Shown here: in pieces, positions 49,465-58,336 of the stretch
Numbering within the stretch: position 1 is the first letter of the stretch
How the letters are laid out: the number at the start of each line of letters is the position of its first letter
The notes under the pieces: generated by a model
Told to the model about the DNA's origin: nothing
Seen by the model: only the letters and a program-made list of their open reading frames with translations
Databases searched by the model: none
Assembly (NCBI GenBank): GCA_002844335.1
Contig: CP019154.1
Span: forward strand, 1,612,001-1,676,000
From: Haloarcula taiwanensis
Lineage (GTDB): Archaea > Halobacteriota > Halobacteria > Halobacteriales > Haloarculaceae
Length of the DNA stretch: 64,000 bases
Direction: 5' to 3'
Translations under genes and position numbers: made by a program

Positions 49465-51846
49465 TCAGTCGGCCGCTGCTGGCTGTTTCGGTGCGGCCGG
49501 TTCGTCAGCATTCGCCTCGCCGTGTGACGCTGTCCCCGCCAGCGTCCGCGTGGAGTTGCCCACGACGAGCAGACTGCTCGCCGTCATCGCCAGGGCCGCA
49601 AACAGCGGATTGAGAACGCCGAGCAGCGCGAGCGGGAGCGCAACGGCGTTGTAACAGAACGCCCACGCGAGGTTCTGGCGGACGCGGGTGCGGGTCGCGG
49701 CCGTCACCGCGAACACGTCGGGGACGGCCCGCAGGTCGTCGGTCGTCACGACCGCGTCGGCCGCGTCGGCGGCCAGCGACGTGCCCGACGCCATGGCGAT
49801 ACCCACGTCGGCGGCGGCGAGCGCCGGCGCGTCGTTGCTCCCGTCGCCGACCATGGCGACGGTCCCGCGGGACTGCAGCCGCTCGACGACCTCGGCTTTC
49901 GCCTCCGGCGGGACGCCAGCAAACACCTCGTCGACGCCGTCGTGGCGGTCGAAGGGGGCGGCGGCCTCGGGGCGGTCGCCGGTGATGACGACCACGTCGC
50001 GGTCCCGGGCGAGCGTCGAGACGACCGACTCCCAGTTCGCGCGGAGCCTGTCCCCCGCGACGAGTACGTCCCGCGCCGTGCCGTCCCAGCCGACCAGCGC
50101 CGGGACCCGCCCGTTCTCGGTCGCGCGCTCACACCGGCTCCGGAGCCCGCTTGGCACCTCGAACCCGAGGTCCTCGAACAGCGCCCGGGTCCCGACGACG
50201 ACCCGGTCCCCGTCGACCGTCGCGCTGACGCCCTGGCCCGGGTGTTGCTCGAACGCCGAGACGGCCGCGTCGGGGACCGGAACGGCGTCGGTCACCGCCT
50301 CGGCTACGGGATGGTCCGCGAACTGCTCGACGGCGGCCGCCCGGGCCATCGCCCGGTCGTCGGCCCGCTCCAGCAGTTCCATCTCGCCGGTCGTCAGCGT
50401 GCCCGTCTTGTCGAAGGCAACCACGTCCGCGTCGGTCGCCGTCTCGAACACCGCGTCGCCAGTGACGACGGTGCCGCCGTCCAGCGCCCGGCGGATGCCG
50501 GCCGCGGTCGCAAGCGGCGTCGCAAGCCCCAGCGCGCAGGGACAGGAGACCACGAGCACCGCCAGCCCGGTCAGCATTGCGTCCGTCAGCGTTGCGCCGG
50601 TGACGAGATGCCCGCCGGTGGCGAGCACAGCCAGAACGACCACCAGCGGGACGAAGACGGCGGCGATTCGGTCGACCAGCCGCTGGACGCCGCCGCGCGT
50701 GCTCTGGACCTCCCACAGCAGGTTCGTCAGGCGGTCGACGGTGCTCTCGGCGTCGGGCCCGACGCGGGCGACGACGCCGCCCTGTGTCACCAGCGACCCG
50801 CCGATGACCTCGTCGCCCGCGGTCTTCCGGACGGCCAGGGACTCGCCGGTGACGAGGGACTCGTCGACGGCCGCGGTCCCCTCGACGACCGTGCCGTCGA
50901 CCGGGACGCGCTCGCCGGACCGGACGACGACTTCGTCGCCCGGGTCGAGGTCGCTGACCGCGACCTCCTCGTGGTCCCCGTCGGCGCGTCGCCGGGCGCT
51001 GTCGGCCCGCTGTGTCGTGAACTCGGTGAGGCGGTCCAGCGCCCGCCGCCGGACCCGGTCCTGGTAGTAGTCGCCGACCGAGACTGCCATGACGATGACC
51101 GTCGCCACGTCGAAGTACACCTCTGTATGTCCCAAAATGACGGCGACGACGCTGTACAGGAAAGCGGTCACGGCAGCCATCGCCACCAGCAGGTCCATGT
51201 TCGGCCGGCCGGCCCGGAGGCTGACGTAGGCCCCGCGAAGCAACGGCCACCCGGTGTAGCCGACCACGACGCCGGTCATCACGGCCATGTTCCACAGCAG
51301 GTAAGCTCCTGCCTGCCCCGACGGGTCGAACAGTAACAGGGACGAATCGACGCCGAGATACGCCGGGTAGAGAAAGAGGATGTACCAGAGCATGGTCATC
51401 ATCCCGAAGAAGCCGCCGACGATGAGCCGGCCCTCCAGTTCGTACTCGTCGTCGGTCTCCGTGGCCTGCAGGCTGGCGCCGTAGCCGGTGCCGGCCACCG
51501 CGTCTGTGAGGTCCGATTCCGTGAGTGCGTCGGCGTCATAGGTGAGTTTCATCGTCCCCGTCGGATAGCTGGCGGCCGCGGCGACGATGCCATCGTGGTC
51601 TGTGGCCCGCGCTTCGAGGAACGTTTCGCAGGTCGCACAGTGCATCCCGTCGACCGAGAGGAAAGCCGTTTCACCGTCGGCGTCGTCCGGGTCGGGGCCA
51701 GTGTCGGCGGCGTCGCGGGTTTCCGTCGCCGGGTCGTCAAGGGTTCGCGCGACTTCCAGACAGCCGCGACAGCAGAACGTCCCCTCGACCGCGTCGTCGG
51801 TGACTGGCGCATCGACCGGCAGATCACAGAGCGTACAGTGGGTCAT
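49465..51846 (-). CDS. Copper-translocating P1B-type ATPase (CopA/CcoI-like)
   Basis: 793 residues. An N-terminal zinc-ribbon-like metal domain (CTLCDLPVD, CCRGC) precedes an HMA domain with GMHCATC (near residue 75). Eight membrane helices carry SCPCALG, the CPC metal site in helix 6. Then DKTGTLTTGE (phosphorylation Asp) and GDGSNDAPAL follow. The N-terminal layout is that of FixI/CcoI-type Cu(+) pumps that supply copper to haem-copper oxidases. The start at 51846 overlaps the SafE-like gene stop by 4 bases (ATGA). Divergent from the ba3 oxidase operon, so copper delivery to subunits I and II is likely (inference). Confidence 0.92.
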   Translation of the reverse strand: MTHCTLCDLPVDAPVTDDAVEGTFCCRGCLEVARTLDDPATETRDAADTGPDPDDADGETAFLSVDGMHCATCETFLEARATDHDGIVAAAASYPTGTMKLTYDADALTESDLTDAVAGTGYGASLQATETDDEYELEGRLIVGGFFGMMTMLWYILFLYPAYLGVDSSLLLFDPSGQAGAYLLWNMAVMTGVVVGYTGWPLLRGAYVSLRAGRPNMDLLVAMAAVTAFLYSVVAVILGHTEVYFDVATVIVMAVSVGDYYQDRVRRRALDRLTEFTTQRADSARRRADGDHEEVAVSDLDPGDEVVVRSGERVPVDGTVVEGTAAVDESLVTGESLAVRKTAGDEVIGGSLVTQGGVVARVGPDAESTVDRLTNLLWEVQSTRGGVQRLVDRIAAVFVPLVVVLAVLATGGHLVTGATLTDAMLTGLAVLVVSCPCALGLATPLATAAGIRRALDGGTVVTGDAVFETATDADVVAFDKTGTLTTGEMELLERADDRAMARAAAVEQFADHPVAEAVTDAVPVPDAAVSAFEQHPGQGVSATVDGDRVVVGTRALFEDLGFEVPSGLRSRCERATENGRVPALVGWDGTARDVLVAGDRLRANWESVVSTLARDRDVVVITGDRPEAAAPFDRHDGVDEVFAGVPPEAKAEVVERLQSRGTVAMVGDGSNDAPALAAADVGIAMASGTSLAADAADAVVTTDDLRAVPDVFAVTAATRTRVRQNLAWAFCYNAVALPLALLGVLNPLFAALAMTASSLLVVGNSTRTLAGTASHGEANADEPAAPKQPAAAD

Positions 51847-52616
51847 GTCCAGGGCATCGGCAGGGGTGGTTTCGGGATGGCGATACCGAACGCCGCAAGC
51901 CCGTTCGACAGCGGGACGAGCGCGAGCGCGATGAAAACGACACCGAGCGCCCGGTGCAACGTCGCGCGATGGCCCGGCGACAGTGTTCCGAAGGCAGTCC
52001 CGTAGGCGAACACCAGCGGAAACGTCCCGAGACCAAGCGCGGCCAGCGAGAGGCCGCCGGTGAGCGCGGAGCCGGTGGCGAAGGCGTACAGGAACGCCGG
52101 GTACAGCAGCGGGCAGGGGAGCAGGCCGTGCATCGCACCCAGCGCGACCATCCCGGGGCCGTCGACCCACCTATCGACCCTAGCAACGAGCGACGCGGAG
52201 AGTCGCTGGAACAAGTCTCCGACCAGCGGCAGCGACCGGGCCACGTCGACGGCGCGGCCACGGGAGAGATACCCCAGTCCAACGGCAATGATAGCGAGGC
52301 CGACAAAAACCCCGACGGTTCCACGGACGGCGGTCCCGAAGCGTGCCAGGCCGGCCACGTCGTACAGTACACTGCCAGCAGCGCCAAGTACCGTCCCGAC
52401 GAGCGCGTAGCTCACCGTCCGTCCAGCGTTGAACAACGCGTGTTGGCGTATCTCGTGGCCTGACACCGGCCCGCCGTCGTCGAGTCTGTCGGCGTAGGTT
52501 GTGACTAACGGCCCGCACATCCCAAGGCAATGGACACTCCCAATGAGTCCCAGCCCGACGAACGCCGCGAGCCCGGCCGTTTCACCGGAACTCAGCCCCG
52601 CCGTCCCGAACTGCAT
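51843..52616 (-). CDS. SafE/UreH-like membrane protein (cytochrome oxidase biogenesis type)
   Basis: 257 residues with six membrane helices. The HCLGMCGPLVTTY motif at about residue 29 and the second half's LLPCPLLYPAFLYA are the paired Cys-containing segments of the SafE/UreH_2 family, often placed with cco/cox biogenesis genes and proposed to carry copper or nickel. It overlaps the Cu-ATPase start by 4 bases and follows the small membrane gene directly. All three probably form one operon divergent from the oxidase genes. Confidence 0.87.
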   Translation of the reverse strand: MQFGTAGLSSGETAGLAAFVGLGLIGSVHCLGMCGPLVTTYADRLDDGGPVSGHEIRQHALFNAGRTVSYALVGTVLGAAGSVLYDVAGLARFGTAVRGTVGVFVGLAIIAVGLGYLSRGRAVDVARSLPLVGDLFQRLSASLVARVDRWVDGPGMVALGAMHGLLPCPLLYPAFLYAFATGSALTGGLSLAALGLGTFPLVFAYGTAFGTLSPGHRATLHRALGVVFIALALVPLSNGLAAFGIAIPKPPLPMPWT

Positions 52617-52617
52617 G

Positions 52618-52794
52618 TCAGACGGTACTCGACTCTGTTGGTTGTGTCATCCAGAACAGACTGCCGGCGATGATGACGACGCTAACCAGCGAGAGCGCGA
52701 CGATGGAGCGGCCGGTTCCCTGCATGTAGTATGCGACCGGCGCGAGCCCGAGCAACACCAGCAACGTTACCAGCCGGGGGCTTGACGCAGACAT
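52618..52794 (-). CDS. 58-residue two-helix membrane protein
   Basis: Two membrane helices (about 8-22 and 29-48) with YYMQGTGRS between them and a short tail. ATG at 52794, stop 1 bp before the SafE-like gene. It is the first gene of the copper-assembly operon, with a TATA (52816-52826) centred about 27 nt before the ATG. Too short for family assignment; probably an oxidase assembly or small subunit protein (inference). Confidence 0.7.
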   Translation of the reverse strand: MSASSPRLVTLLVLLGLAPVAYYMQGTGRSIVALSLVSVVIIAGSLFWMTQPTESSTV

Positions 52795-52815
52795 GTCTGG
52801 CCGTACGTTAGAGGG

Positions 52816-52826
52816 ATTATAAAAAG
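52816..52826 (-). promoter_or_regulatory. TATA box of the copper-assembly operon
   Basis: On the minus strand CTTTTTATAAT centred about 27 nt before the ATG at 52794. Leaderless transcript expected. Confidence 0.6.
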
Positions 52827-52961
52827 AAATGGGTCGTTCCTGCCTGCTGAAAACACCATCAGGGGTTTTTTTAGGTAATCTGCTATTCTCCCAGATATGG
52901 TACGGCACGAAGCTAGAGGCAGTCAGCTGCCGGATTCGCACGACGCGGTGGGGGTGCGACG

Positions 52962-54194
52962 ATGGCGCTGAGTCGTCGACAGTTCGTCGGTGCCGCAGCC
53001 GGGACAGCGGCACTGGCCGCAACCGGCACGGCGACAGCACAGGAGGAACCGGACTACGGCGGCTGGTTCGATGACGTTTCGAACTACGACGGGACCGTCG
53101 ACAAGCGCGGGCAAGACACCGTTACGATCACTGTCGGCGCGCAGGGGAACAACGGCGCGTTCGCCTTCGACCCGGCCGCGGTGATGGTCAGTCCTGGCAC
53201 GGAGGTCGTCTGGGAATGGACCGGCGAGGGCGGCGGCCACAACGTCGTCTCGGACGGCGACGGGCCGCTCGACTCCGGGGGCGCGGTCAGCGAAGCCGGC
53301 ACGACCTACAGCCACACCTTCGAATCGGAGGGTATCTTCAAGTACGTCTGCGTCCCACACGAGGCGCTCGGGATGAAAGGTGCGGTCGTCGTTCGGCCCG
53401 GCAGTTCGGGCGGGGGCAGCGGCTCCGGCGGCCAACAACAGCAAGGACCGCCAGCGAACCCAGACTACGGCGGTTGGTTCGATGACGTTTCGAACTACGA
53501 CGGCACTACCGTCGACAGAACTGGCGACGACAGCGTCGAGATATCGGTCGGGGCACAGGGGAACAACGGCGCGTTCGCCTTCGACCCGCCCGCAGTGCGG
53601 GTGACGCCTGGGACAGAAGTGACGTGGAAGTGGACTGGTGAGGGTGGCGGCCACAACGTTGTTTCGGATGGCGATGGCCCGCTGGACTCCGGTGACCCAG
53701 TCAGCGAATCGGGGACCACCTACAGCCATACCTTCGAAGAGATGGGCGTGTACAAGTACGTCTGTACGCCTCATGCGTCACTCGGGATGAAGGGCGCTGT
53801 CGTTGTCGGTGGCCCGCTCGATGGCAGCGGTGGCGGCAGTGGCGGCGGAAGCGGACAGGAAGGTAGCGGTATCGAACTCTCCGGCCCGCAGTGGCTCCTC
53901 TCAGGCTCGGTCCTGCTTGCGTTCTTCTCGCCGCTGTTGTTCGCAGTCGCGATGCGACGCCGCCAGAACGGGCGGCCGCCACAGACGGGAGACAGTGGCG
54001 AGCTGCGTCGGGCGACCGGCCCGGAGCCGGTTGAAGAGGCTGCCGAAACTGAACCGGCCGTCGAGCTGGGCCACGACGAGTACGACCCGAAGGGAACGGC
54101 GGCGCTGGTCGCCTTCTACTTCGTGTTGATTGCCCTGCTGTGGGTGTTCATGTACTTCGTCGAGTTCCTCGGCCGCGTCTCCATAATCGGGTGA
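52962..54194 (+). CDS. Membrane-anchored protein with two halocyanin domains (ba3 oxidase operon)
   Basis: 410 residues. A Tat leader (SRRQFVG) is followed by two type I copper domains of about 110 residues each. Both have the His, Cys-x-x-His, Met ligand set: HNVVSDGDGP then CVPHEALGM in the first, and the same HNV then CTPHASLGM in the second. The two domains are highly similar at the DNA level. After a Gly/Ser linker come two membrane helices (about 310-330 and 385-405), the second near the position of the CbaD-like small subunit of ba3 oxidases. Halocyanin-CbaD fusion is known in Natronomonas. It probably donates electrons to the CuA subunit encoded next. Confidence 0.88.
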   Translation: MALSRRQFVGAAAGTAALAATGTATAQEEPDYGGWFDDVSNYDGTVDKRGQDTVTITVGAQGNNGAFAFDPAAVMVSPGTEVVWEWTGEGGGHNVVSDGDGPLDSGGAVSEAGTTYSHTFESEGIFKYVCVPHEALGMKGAVVVRPGSSGGGSGSGGQQQQGPPANPDYGGWFDDVSNYDGTTVDRTGDDSVEISVGAQGNNGAFAFDPPAVRVTPGTEVTWKWTGEGGGHNVVSDGDGPLDSGDPVSESGTTYSHTFEEMGVYKYVCTPHASLGMKGAVVVGGPLDGSGGGSGGGSGQEGSGIELSGPQWLLSGSVLLAFFSPLLFAVAMRRRQNGRPPQTGDSGELRRATGPEPVEEAAETEPAVELGHDEYDPKGTAALVAFYFVLIALLWVFMYFVEFLGRVSIIG

Positions 54195-54198
54195 TACC

Positions 54199-54768
54199 AT
54201 GCAGGTTCATAGATTCGAAAAAGTTTGGCTCGGTGCAGCGATACTGCTCATCGTCGGGTTCATCGCGACCATCGCGTACGGTTCGGTCGGCGTTGGCGTC
54301 GGGATGGTCGATGATTCGGGCGGACAGATCAGCGCACAGGAGGTACAGAACGGGAACACTGGCACCCAGTTCGACGACCCCGGTGTCGTCAAAGAGGACG
54401 GGCAGTACGTCGTGTACGTCGTCGCCCGGCAGTTCCAGTTCGTTCCGGGAAGCGGAGACAATCCGGTGCAGGTGCCCGCAGGTGCCAACGTAACGTTCAG
54501 AGTAACCAGTGCAGACGTGGTACACGGCTTCTCTGTGGTCGAAACCAACATCAACACGATGGTCATCCCGGGCCAAGTTTCCGAAGTCTCGGCCCGGTTC
54601 AACGAACCCGGTACCTACGGGCTCATCTGCCACGAATACTGCGGGGCGGCCCATCACACGATGGGTGGCTCCGTCGAAGTCGTCCCGCCGGAGGAGTACG
54701 ATATGCAACAGGAGAACATCAGTCAGTCCGCAGATGATGCACAGGCCCAGGAGGAGGCGGATCAGTAA
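54199..54768 (+). CDS. cbaB: ba3-type cytochrome oxidase subunit II (CuA)
   Basis: 189 residues. One N-terminal membrane helix (about 10-32) is followed by the cupredoxin domain. CuA ligands are present: His in DVVHGF, then CHEYCGAAHHTM with C-x3-C-x3-H-x2-M. This short single-helix form is typical of the ba3 class. It accepts electrons, presumably from the halocyanin protein, and passes them to subunit I. It overlaps the subunit I start by one base. Acidic, Gln-rich tail. Confidence 0.93.
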   Translation: MQVHRFEKVWLGAAILLIVGFIATIAYGSVGVGVGMVDDSGGQISAQEVQNGNTGTQFDDPGVVKEDGQYVVYVVARQFQFVPGSGDNPVQVPAGANVTFRVTSADVVHGFSVVETNINTMVIPGQVSEVSARFNEPGTYGLICHEYCGAAHHTMGGSVEVVPPEEYDMQQENISQSADDAQAQEEADQ

Positions 54769-56456
54769 TGGTGTTCGTCGACTCCTATCCGAAAACGTCG
54801 AAACTCGTCCGGAGCGAGTTTATTGTGGCATTTGCCGCCCTCGGAATCGGCGCGCTATTTGGCATCATCCAGTCGCTTCACCGCACTGGCGTGTTCCGCG
54901 GGTTCGTCAGTTCGGCGGACTACTACACGATTCTGACGGGCCACGGCGTCCTGCTGGCGCTCGTGTTCACCACGTTCTTCATCGCGGGGCTGTTCACGTG
55001 GGCTGTCGCTAACAGCCTCGAACGCGAGCTACCACACCGCATCGCTTGGTCGGCCTTCTGGGTAATGCTCACGGGGACAGTGCTCGCGGCCGTGTCCATC
55101 ATCGGTGGTATCGTCGGCGCGCCGTCGGTTCTGGGTCACGACCTCGAAGCCGACGTGCTGTTTACCTTCTACGCCCCGATGAAGGCGCACCCGGCGTTTT
55201 ACATCGGTGCCGCGCTCATCATCGTCGGTTCGTGGATCGCCGGCCTCGCGTACTTCAAGGCGCTGTGGGAGTGGCGCTCTGAGAACCCGGATGAGCGCAT
55301 TCCCCTGCAGACGTTCATGGTCCTGACGACGATGCTGATGTGGTACGTCTCCACCATCGGCGTCGCCGTCGAGGTCGTCGTATTCCTCATCCCGTGGTCG
55401 CTCGGACTTATCCAGAACATCGACCCGCTGCTGACCCGGACACTGTTCTGGTACTTCGGCCACCCGGTCGTGTACTTCTGGCTCATGCCGGCGTACCTCG
55501 TCTGGTACACTATCCTGCCGAAACTGGCCGGCGGGCGACTGTTCAGTGACCCGCTCGCTCGCGTGGTCTTCGTCGCTTTCCTCCTGCTGTCGACCCCGGT
55601 CGGCTTCCACCACCAGTACACCGACCCCGGTATCCCGTCAGGGTACAAGTTCATCGCGATGACGAACACGATGTTCCTCCTGTTGCCCTCGCTGTTGACC
55701 GCGTTCACCGTGGTTGCCTCGGTTGAGCATGGGGCTCGCCAGCGGGGTGCAAAGGGCTACATCTCTTGGCTTCGGGATCTGCCCTGGGGTAAGCCGGCCT
55801 TCGCCGGCTGTATGCTCGCCGGGCTGATGTTCGCCGCCGGTGGCTTCTCCGGCATGATTAACGCCGGGATGAACATCAACTACCTCATCCACAACACCAT
55901 CTGGGTGCCTGGCCACTTCCACCTCACCGTCGGGACCGCGTTCGCACTGACGGCGATGGCTATCAGCTACTGGCTGGTCCCACAGATCACCGGGAAGAAA
56001 CTCCGACAGCGAAGCCTTGCTTCAGTGCAGCCGTACGTCTGGTTCGTGGGCATGGCAGTGATGTCGAACGCAATGCACCGTGCGGGCCTCGCCGGTATCC
56101 CGCGACGGACTGCCGAACCGACCTACGACGAGTTCGCGTTCGAGGGTGTCGCCGGAACGGTCGGCGAGATGCGCCTGCAGATCGCTATCGGCGGCTTCCT
56201 GCTGTTCGTCGGCGCGGCGATGTTCCTCATCGTCATGGCCGACACCCTGCTCGCTCGCCGTGGCGGGACGCTGTCGGTCAACGGCAATATCCCGGAACCG
56301 CTGTCCGGCGCCGATCACAGCCCGCGCATCCTCGACAACTACAAGCTCTGGACGGCGATTGCCCTGCTGCTCATCGTCATCGCCTACGGGCCGCCGCTCG
56401 CCAGCATGGTTGCTGACGGACTATTCGCGCCCGGTAGCCCGCCAATCCCAGTCTAA
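54768..56456 (+). CDS. cbaA: ba3-type cytochrome oxidase subunit I (CbaA)
   Basis: 562 residues with about 13 membrane helices. It reduces O2 and pumps protons. Haem/CuB ligands: GHGVLL (haem b His), FGHPVVYFWLMP (CuB His and the cross-linked Tyr, His-x3-Tyr), HHQYTDPG (CuB pair) and VPGHFHLTVG (haem a3 and b His). There is no D-pathway Glu near the HPVVY motif, as expected for the B-class. The start overlaps cbaB by one base. Length is normal for B-type enzymes. Confidence 0.95.
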   Translation: MVFVDSYPKTSKLVRSEFIVAFAALGIGALFGIIQSLHRTGVFRGFVSSADYYTILTGHGVLLALVFTTFFIAGLFTWAVANSLERELPHRIAWSAFWVMLTGTVLAAVSIIGGIVGAPSVLGHDLEADVLFTFYAPMKAHPAFYIGAALIIVGSWIAGLAYFKALWEWRSENPDERIPLQTFMVLTTMLMWYVSTIGVAVEVVVFLIPWSLGLIQNIDPLLTRTLFWYFGHPVVYFWLMPAYLVWYTILPKLAGGRLFSDPLARVVFVAFLLLSTPVGFHHQYTDPGIPSGYKFIAMTNTMFLLLPSLLTAFTVVASVEHGARQRGAKGYISWLRDLPWGKPAFAGCMLAGLMFAAGGFSGMINAGMNINYLIHNTIWVPGHFHLTVGTAFALTAMAISYWLVPQITGKKLRQRSLASVQPYVWFVGMAVMSNAMHRAGLAGIPRRTAEPTYDEFAFEGVAGTVGEMRLQIAIGGFLLFVGAAMFLIVMADTLLARRGGTLSVNGNIPEPLSGADHSPRILDNYKLWTAIALLLIVIAYGPPLASMVADGLFAPGSPPIPV

Positions 56457-56479
56457 CACCACTTCACTACTCTCTCATC

Positions 56480-57028
56480 ATGTTCGAAGACGTCGACGGG
56501 CCGGAGCAGAAAACGCTGCTACGACTCCTCATCATCGTCGGAATCGGTTTGCCCATCCTCATCGAAGTCGTTACCTTCGGGAGTATGATGGGGCATCACT
56601 TGCTGGGAGACACCGGCGCTGAAGCGGTCCCCGAAACGCCGACAGCGGCGGAGACTGGTGCCGGCGTCGGTGACCCGATTCTGGAATCCGCGGATGTCTC
56701 GGCCCGGATCGATGCGGCGTCTGTCGTCACCGCTGACGAGGGGTGGCGGTTCACGCTTACGGTCAACGTGACGAACACCGGGGCAGACCCCGCAGCGGTT
56801 CGTCTCGACAGCGTTACCACCCGCGGCGGGGAGACGGTTGCGGATACCGCGAGCACTGGACAGCTACCAGTGGGAAACACTGATAACGTAACGCAGTCGT
56901 GGCTCCTCCCTCCCGGCGAGCGCCCGGACAGCGTCTCTGTAACGGTGTTTGTGTATCCGGACGGGGACGGAGTACAGTCGACGCAATACACCGTCGCACT
57001 CGGTGATATTCCCGTTTCGAACCGCTGA
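56480..57028 (+). CDS. CbaC-like oxidase operon protein
   Basis: 182 residues. One membrane helix near 14-38 (LIIVGIGLPILIEVVTF) is followed by an extracytoplasmic domain with FTLTVNVTNTGADPAAVRLD, resembling beta-sandwich FixG/CARDB-like folds. I recall this gene in the cba operons of haloarchaea as CbaC. It is 23 bp after cbaA. A role in oxidase assembly or stability is inferred from position only. Convergent with the zinc-ribbon membrane gene, 5 bp between stops. Confidence 0.75.
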   Translation: MFEDVDGPEQKTLLRLLIIVGIGLPILIEVVTFGSMMGHHLLGDTGAEAVPETPTAAETGAGVGDPILESADVSARIDAASVVTADEGWRFTLTVNVTNTGADPAAVRLDSVTTRGGETVADTASTGQLPVGNTDNVTQSWLLPPGERPDSVSVTVFVYPDGDGVQSTQYTVALGDIPVSNR

Positions 57029-57033
57029 CCGCC

Positions 57034-58296
57034 TCACCCGTCGACGGGGTCGTCACAGGACGGGCAGATGTCGGCATCAGACGGAAGCGACTCGCCGCAT
57101 TCGCTACAGTACGACTGGCCGGCGTCGCGGCCGCCCGGCGTGAAGACAGACGTATCATCCATCCACGCTTCGTCGGTTGTCTCATTCGTATCGCCCGGTC
57201 CAGCCGTCTCCGAGTCCATGTCTGTACCACTGTGGTCGACCGGGCCCTCAGGGTCCGCGTCGTCGTCTGACGACTGCGCGTTGTTCTGTGCTGATTCGTG
57301 AGCTGCCGGTTCCGCCGCCGGAACCTCGTCGGGTGAAAACACTCGTGTCCCGGTGTGCCCCGGTGACTCCACGTCACTGCCAGCGGCTTCCGTGTCGGTT
57401 TCCTCTCCAGTCTGGTCCCGGGACTCCGGTGCGGCGTCGGCAGCCTGTTCGGCAGCTGGGCTCCCCTCGCCGTTTTGCGCCGTCCCGACCGGCGGCATAA
57501 CCGGGAACCGCTGGTCAGGACGGCGCTGCGGGTTCGAAAGCGGTGCGCGGATTCTGACGACGGCCCCGGCGAGCAACTGGAAGAGGAGGTACGCACTCGC
57601 CAGTACACCGGGGACGGCAATGCAGAGGAGTGTGGCCTGTGCTGGCTGGACGCCCATCAGTTGGAGTGCCGCCTCACCCACGGGACTAACGCCGGCCTGA
57701 GTCAGCCACGGTGACAGCCCCGACTGGACGCCGGGTGCGGTGACCATCTGGACCAGCCACCCAGTACTAAGCGAGACTGCGCTTACAAACACCAGCAGCG
57801 ACAGGAATGAGGGGACCGAAAGTGTGTACACACGGTGACCGTAAGCGACGGTCCGAACGACCAGATGCACTGTTCCGAACAGTGCAACCACCGTGAGCGG
57901 CCCTCGCTGACCGAGACTCAGACTCACCAGCAGGCAGCCGAGGAGCACACTGCCGGGGATAGCGAGCAACAGACTCGGGTGGTCCAGCCGATACGCGTCG
58001 ACGAGGTTGCCGTGCCTGTTCCGAAGCCGGCGGTTGATGAGGACGACGGTGGCCAGCGACGGACCGCCGAGCCAGAGACCAGTGGCAAGTACAGTTCGTA
58101 GCGAGACGGTTCGACCAGCAAATGTCGCGAGAACAGGTCGTTCGAGCCCCGGGAACTGCGCCAGCAGCAGCCCCGTCGCGAGTACCCAGCCACCGTAGAC
58201 GAGCCATGCCACGCCCATGCCAACAAACAGCCAGGTTTCAACTCGCAGTAATGCGGCGGACTCACGGACTTCCAGCCACAGTCGACCACGCTCCAT
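57034..58296 (-). CDS. Membrane protein with C-terminal zinc ribbon (signalling cassette, last gene)
   Basis: 420 residues. About six membrane helices fill residues 20-245. A long acidic, disordered linker follows (about 260-390), then a C-terminal zinc ribbon CSECGESLPSDADICPSC. The ribbon probably faces the cytoplasm. It lies 40 bp downstream of the FHA gene on the same strand, so it is the last member of the cassette. The layout is a membrane anchor that could recruit the soluble kinase, FHA or phosphatase proteins. No known family function. Confidence 0.78.
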   Translation of the reverse strand: MERGRLWLEVRESAALLRVETWLFVGMGVAWLVYGGWVLATGLLLAQFPGLERPVLATFAGRTVSLRTVLATGLWLGGPSLATVVLINRRLRNRHGNLVDAYRLDHPSLLLAIPGSVLLGCLLVSLSLGQRGPLTVVALFGTVHLVVRTVAYGHRVYTLSVPSFLSLLVFVSAVSLSTGWLVQMVTAPGVQSGLSPWLTQAGVSPVGEAALQLMGVQPAQATLLCIAVPGVLASAYLLFQLLAGAVVRIRAPLSNPQRRPDQRFPVMPPVGTAQNGEGSPAAEQAADAAPESRDQTGEETDTEAAGSDVESPGHTGTRVFSPDEVPAAEPAAHESAQNNAQSSDDDADPEGPVDHSGTDMDSETAGPGDTNETTDEAWMDDTSVFTPGGRDAGQSYCSECGESLPSDADICPSCDDPVDG

Positions 58297-58336
58297 CAGC
58301 CTGATGTTTCCCGACCGACCGCTTAATTATGGGTGG

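Noticed and set aside
49406..49654. Plus-strand ORF near the end of the Cu-ATPase gene, with an AT-rich box upstream
   Set aside because: Most of it is antisense to the ATPase C-terminus and has a Ser/Ala low-complexity tail.
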